This document shows positions 12,999 to 13,032 of a stretch of DNA of 13,032 nt, piece by piece. The stretch is from contig MFUC01000014.1 in assembly GCA_001785575.1 (NCBI GenBank), positions 1 to 13,032 of the forward strand, read 5' to 3'. Origin of the DNA: Candidatus Nomurabacteria bacterium RIFCSPHIGHO2_02_FULL_38_15. Lineage in GTDB: Bacteria; Patescibacteriota; Minisyncoccia; Phycocordibacterales; UBA9973. Positions within the stretch are counted from its first letter, which is position 1; the number at the start of each line of letters is the position of its first letter. The notes under the pieces were generated by a model, which had not been told where the DNA came from, ran no database searches, and saw nothing but the letters and a program-made list of their open reading frames with translations. The translations under genes were made by a program, and so were the position numbers.

Positions 12999-13032
12999 AT
13001 GAATAATGCATATATACTTTTTGGTAAGTCGG
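12999..13032 (+). CDS. Start of a gene cut by window edge, possibly P-loop kinase (adenylate kinase?)
   Basis: Only eleven codons and one base are visible, reading MNNAYILFGKS followed by a codon beginning with G. The pattern of hydrophobic strand then G-K-S resembles the beginning of an adenylate-kinase P-loop (ILFGxPGxGKGT), and adk commonly follows secY in ribosomal clusters. This is a guess from very little sequence. Other P-loop proteins or an unrelated family are quite possible. Confidence 0.35.
   Translation, partial: MNNAYILFGKS

Overview
The window looks like a piece of a streamlined bacterial genome, most likely from the Candidate Phyla Radiation (Patescibacteria, perhaps Parcubacteria-like). 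The pointers are a compact ribosomal-protein cluster with no rpmD (L30) between rpsE and rplO, no rpmC (L29) between rplP and rpsQ, a 61-residue zinc-type S14, long low-complexity tails on S5, few clear Shine-Dalgarno sequences, and surface proteins of lineage-restricted appearance. The taxonomic call is inference; no 16S gene is present. Every gene found is on the + strand.

Positions 2-3477 hold two tandem paralogous genes for repeat proteins. The first is cut by the window start. The second is complete, has a signal peptide and is made of 14 units of about 52 residues, which reads naturally as two seven-bladed beta-propellers in a row. The visible part of the first gene is seven such units, colinear with the second propeller of its neighbour.

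Positions 3492-6948 are a ribosomal-protein operon: a promoter, a leader of about 110 nt with a hairpin, then rpsS-rplV-rpsC-rplP-rpsQ-rplN-rplX-rplE, closed by a near-ideal intrinsic terminator. The usual upstream S10-operon genes (rpsJ to rplB) do not lie directly before rpsS. Positions 6952-7364 are a one-gene transcription unit (promoter, unrecognised 99-residue protein, hairpin) sitting between rplE and rpsN, which are normally adjacent. Positions 7365-7618 are a noncoding leader with a promoter and a CTAG-rich repeat. Positions 7619-11621 carry the rest of the spc-type operon: rpsN-rpsH-rplF-rplR-rpsE-rplO-secY, followed by two hairpins, the second a strong terminator.

Positions 11756-12928 hold a secreted peptidoglycan-binding-domain protein and a hicB-hicA type toxin-antitoxin pair. 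The window ends in the first codons of a gene starting at 12999, possibly the P-loop start of adenylate kinase, which often follows secY.

The central genes build the 30S and 50S subunits and the SecY channel. The flanking secreted proteins would be clients of that channel. Several accessory genes have a -10-like box 6-9 nt before the ATG, which suggests leaderless or nearly leaderless mRNAs, whereas the ribosomal operons have long leaders.
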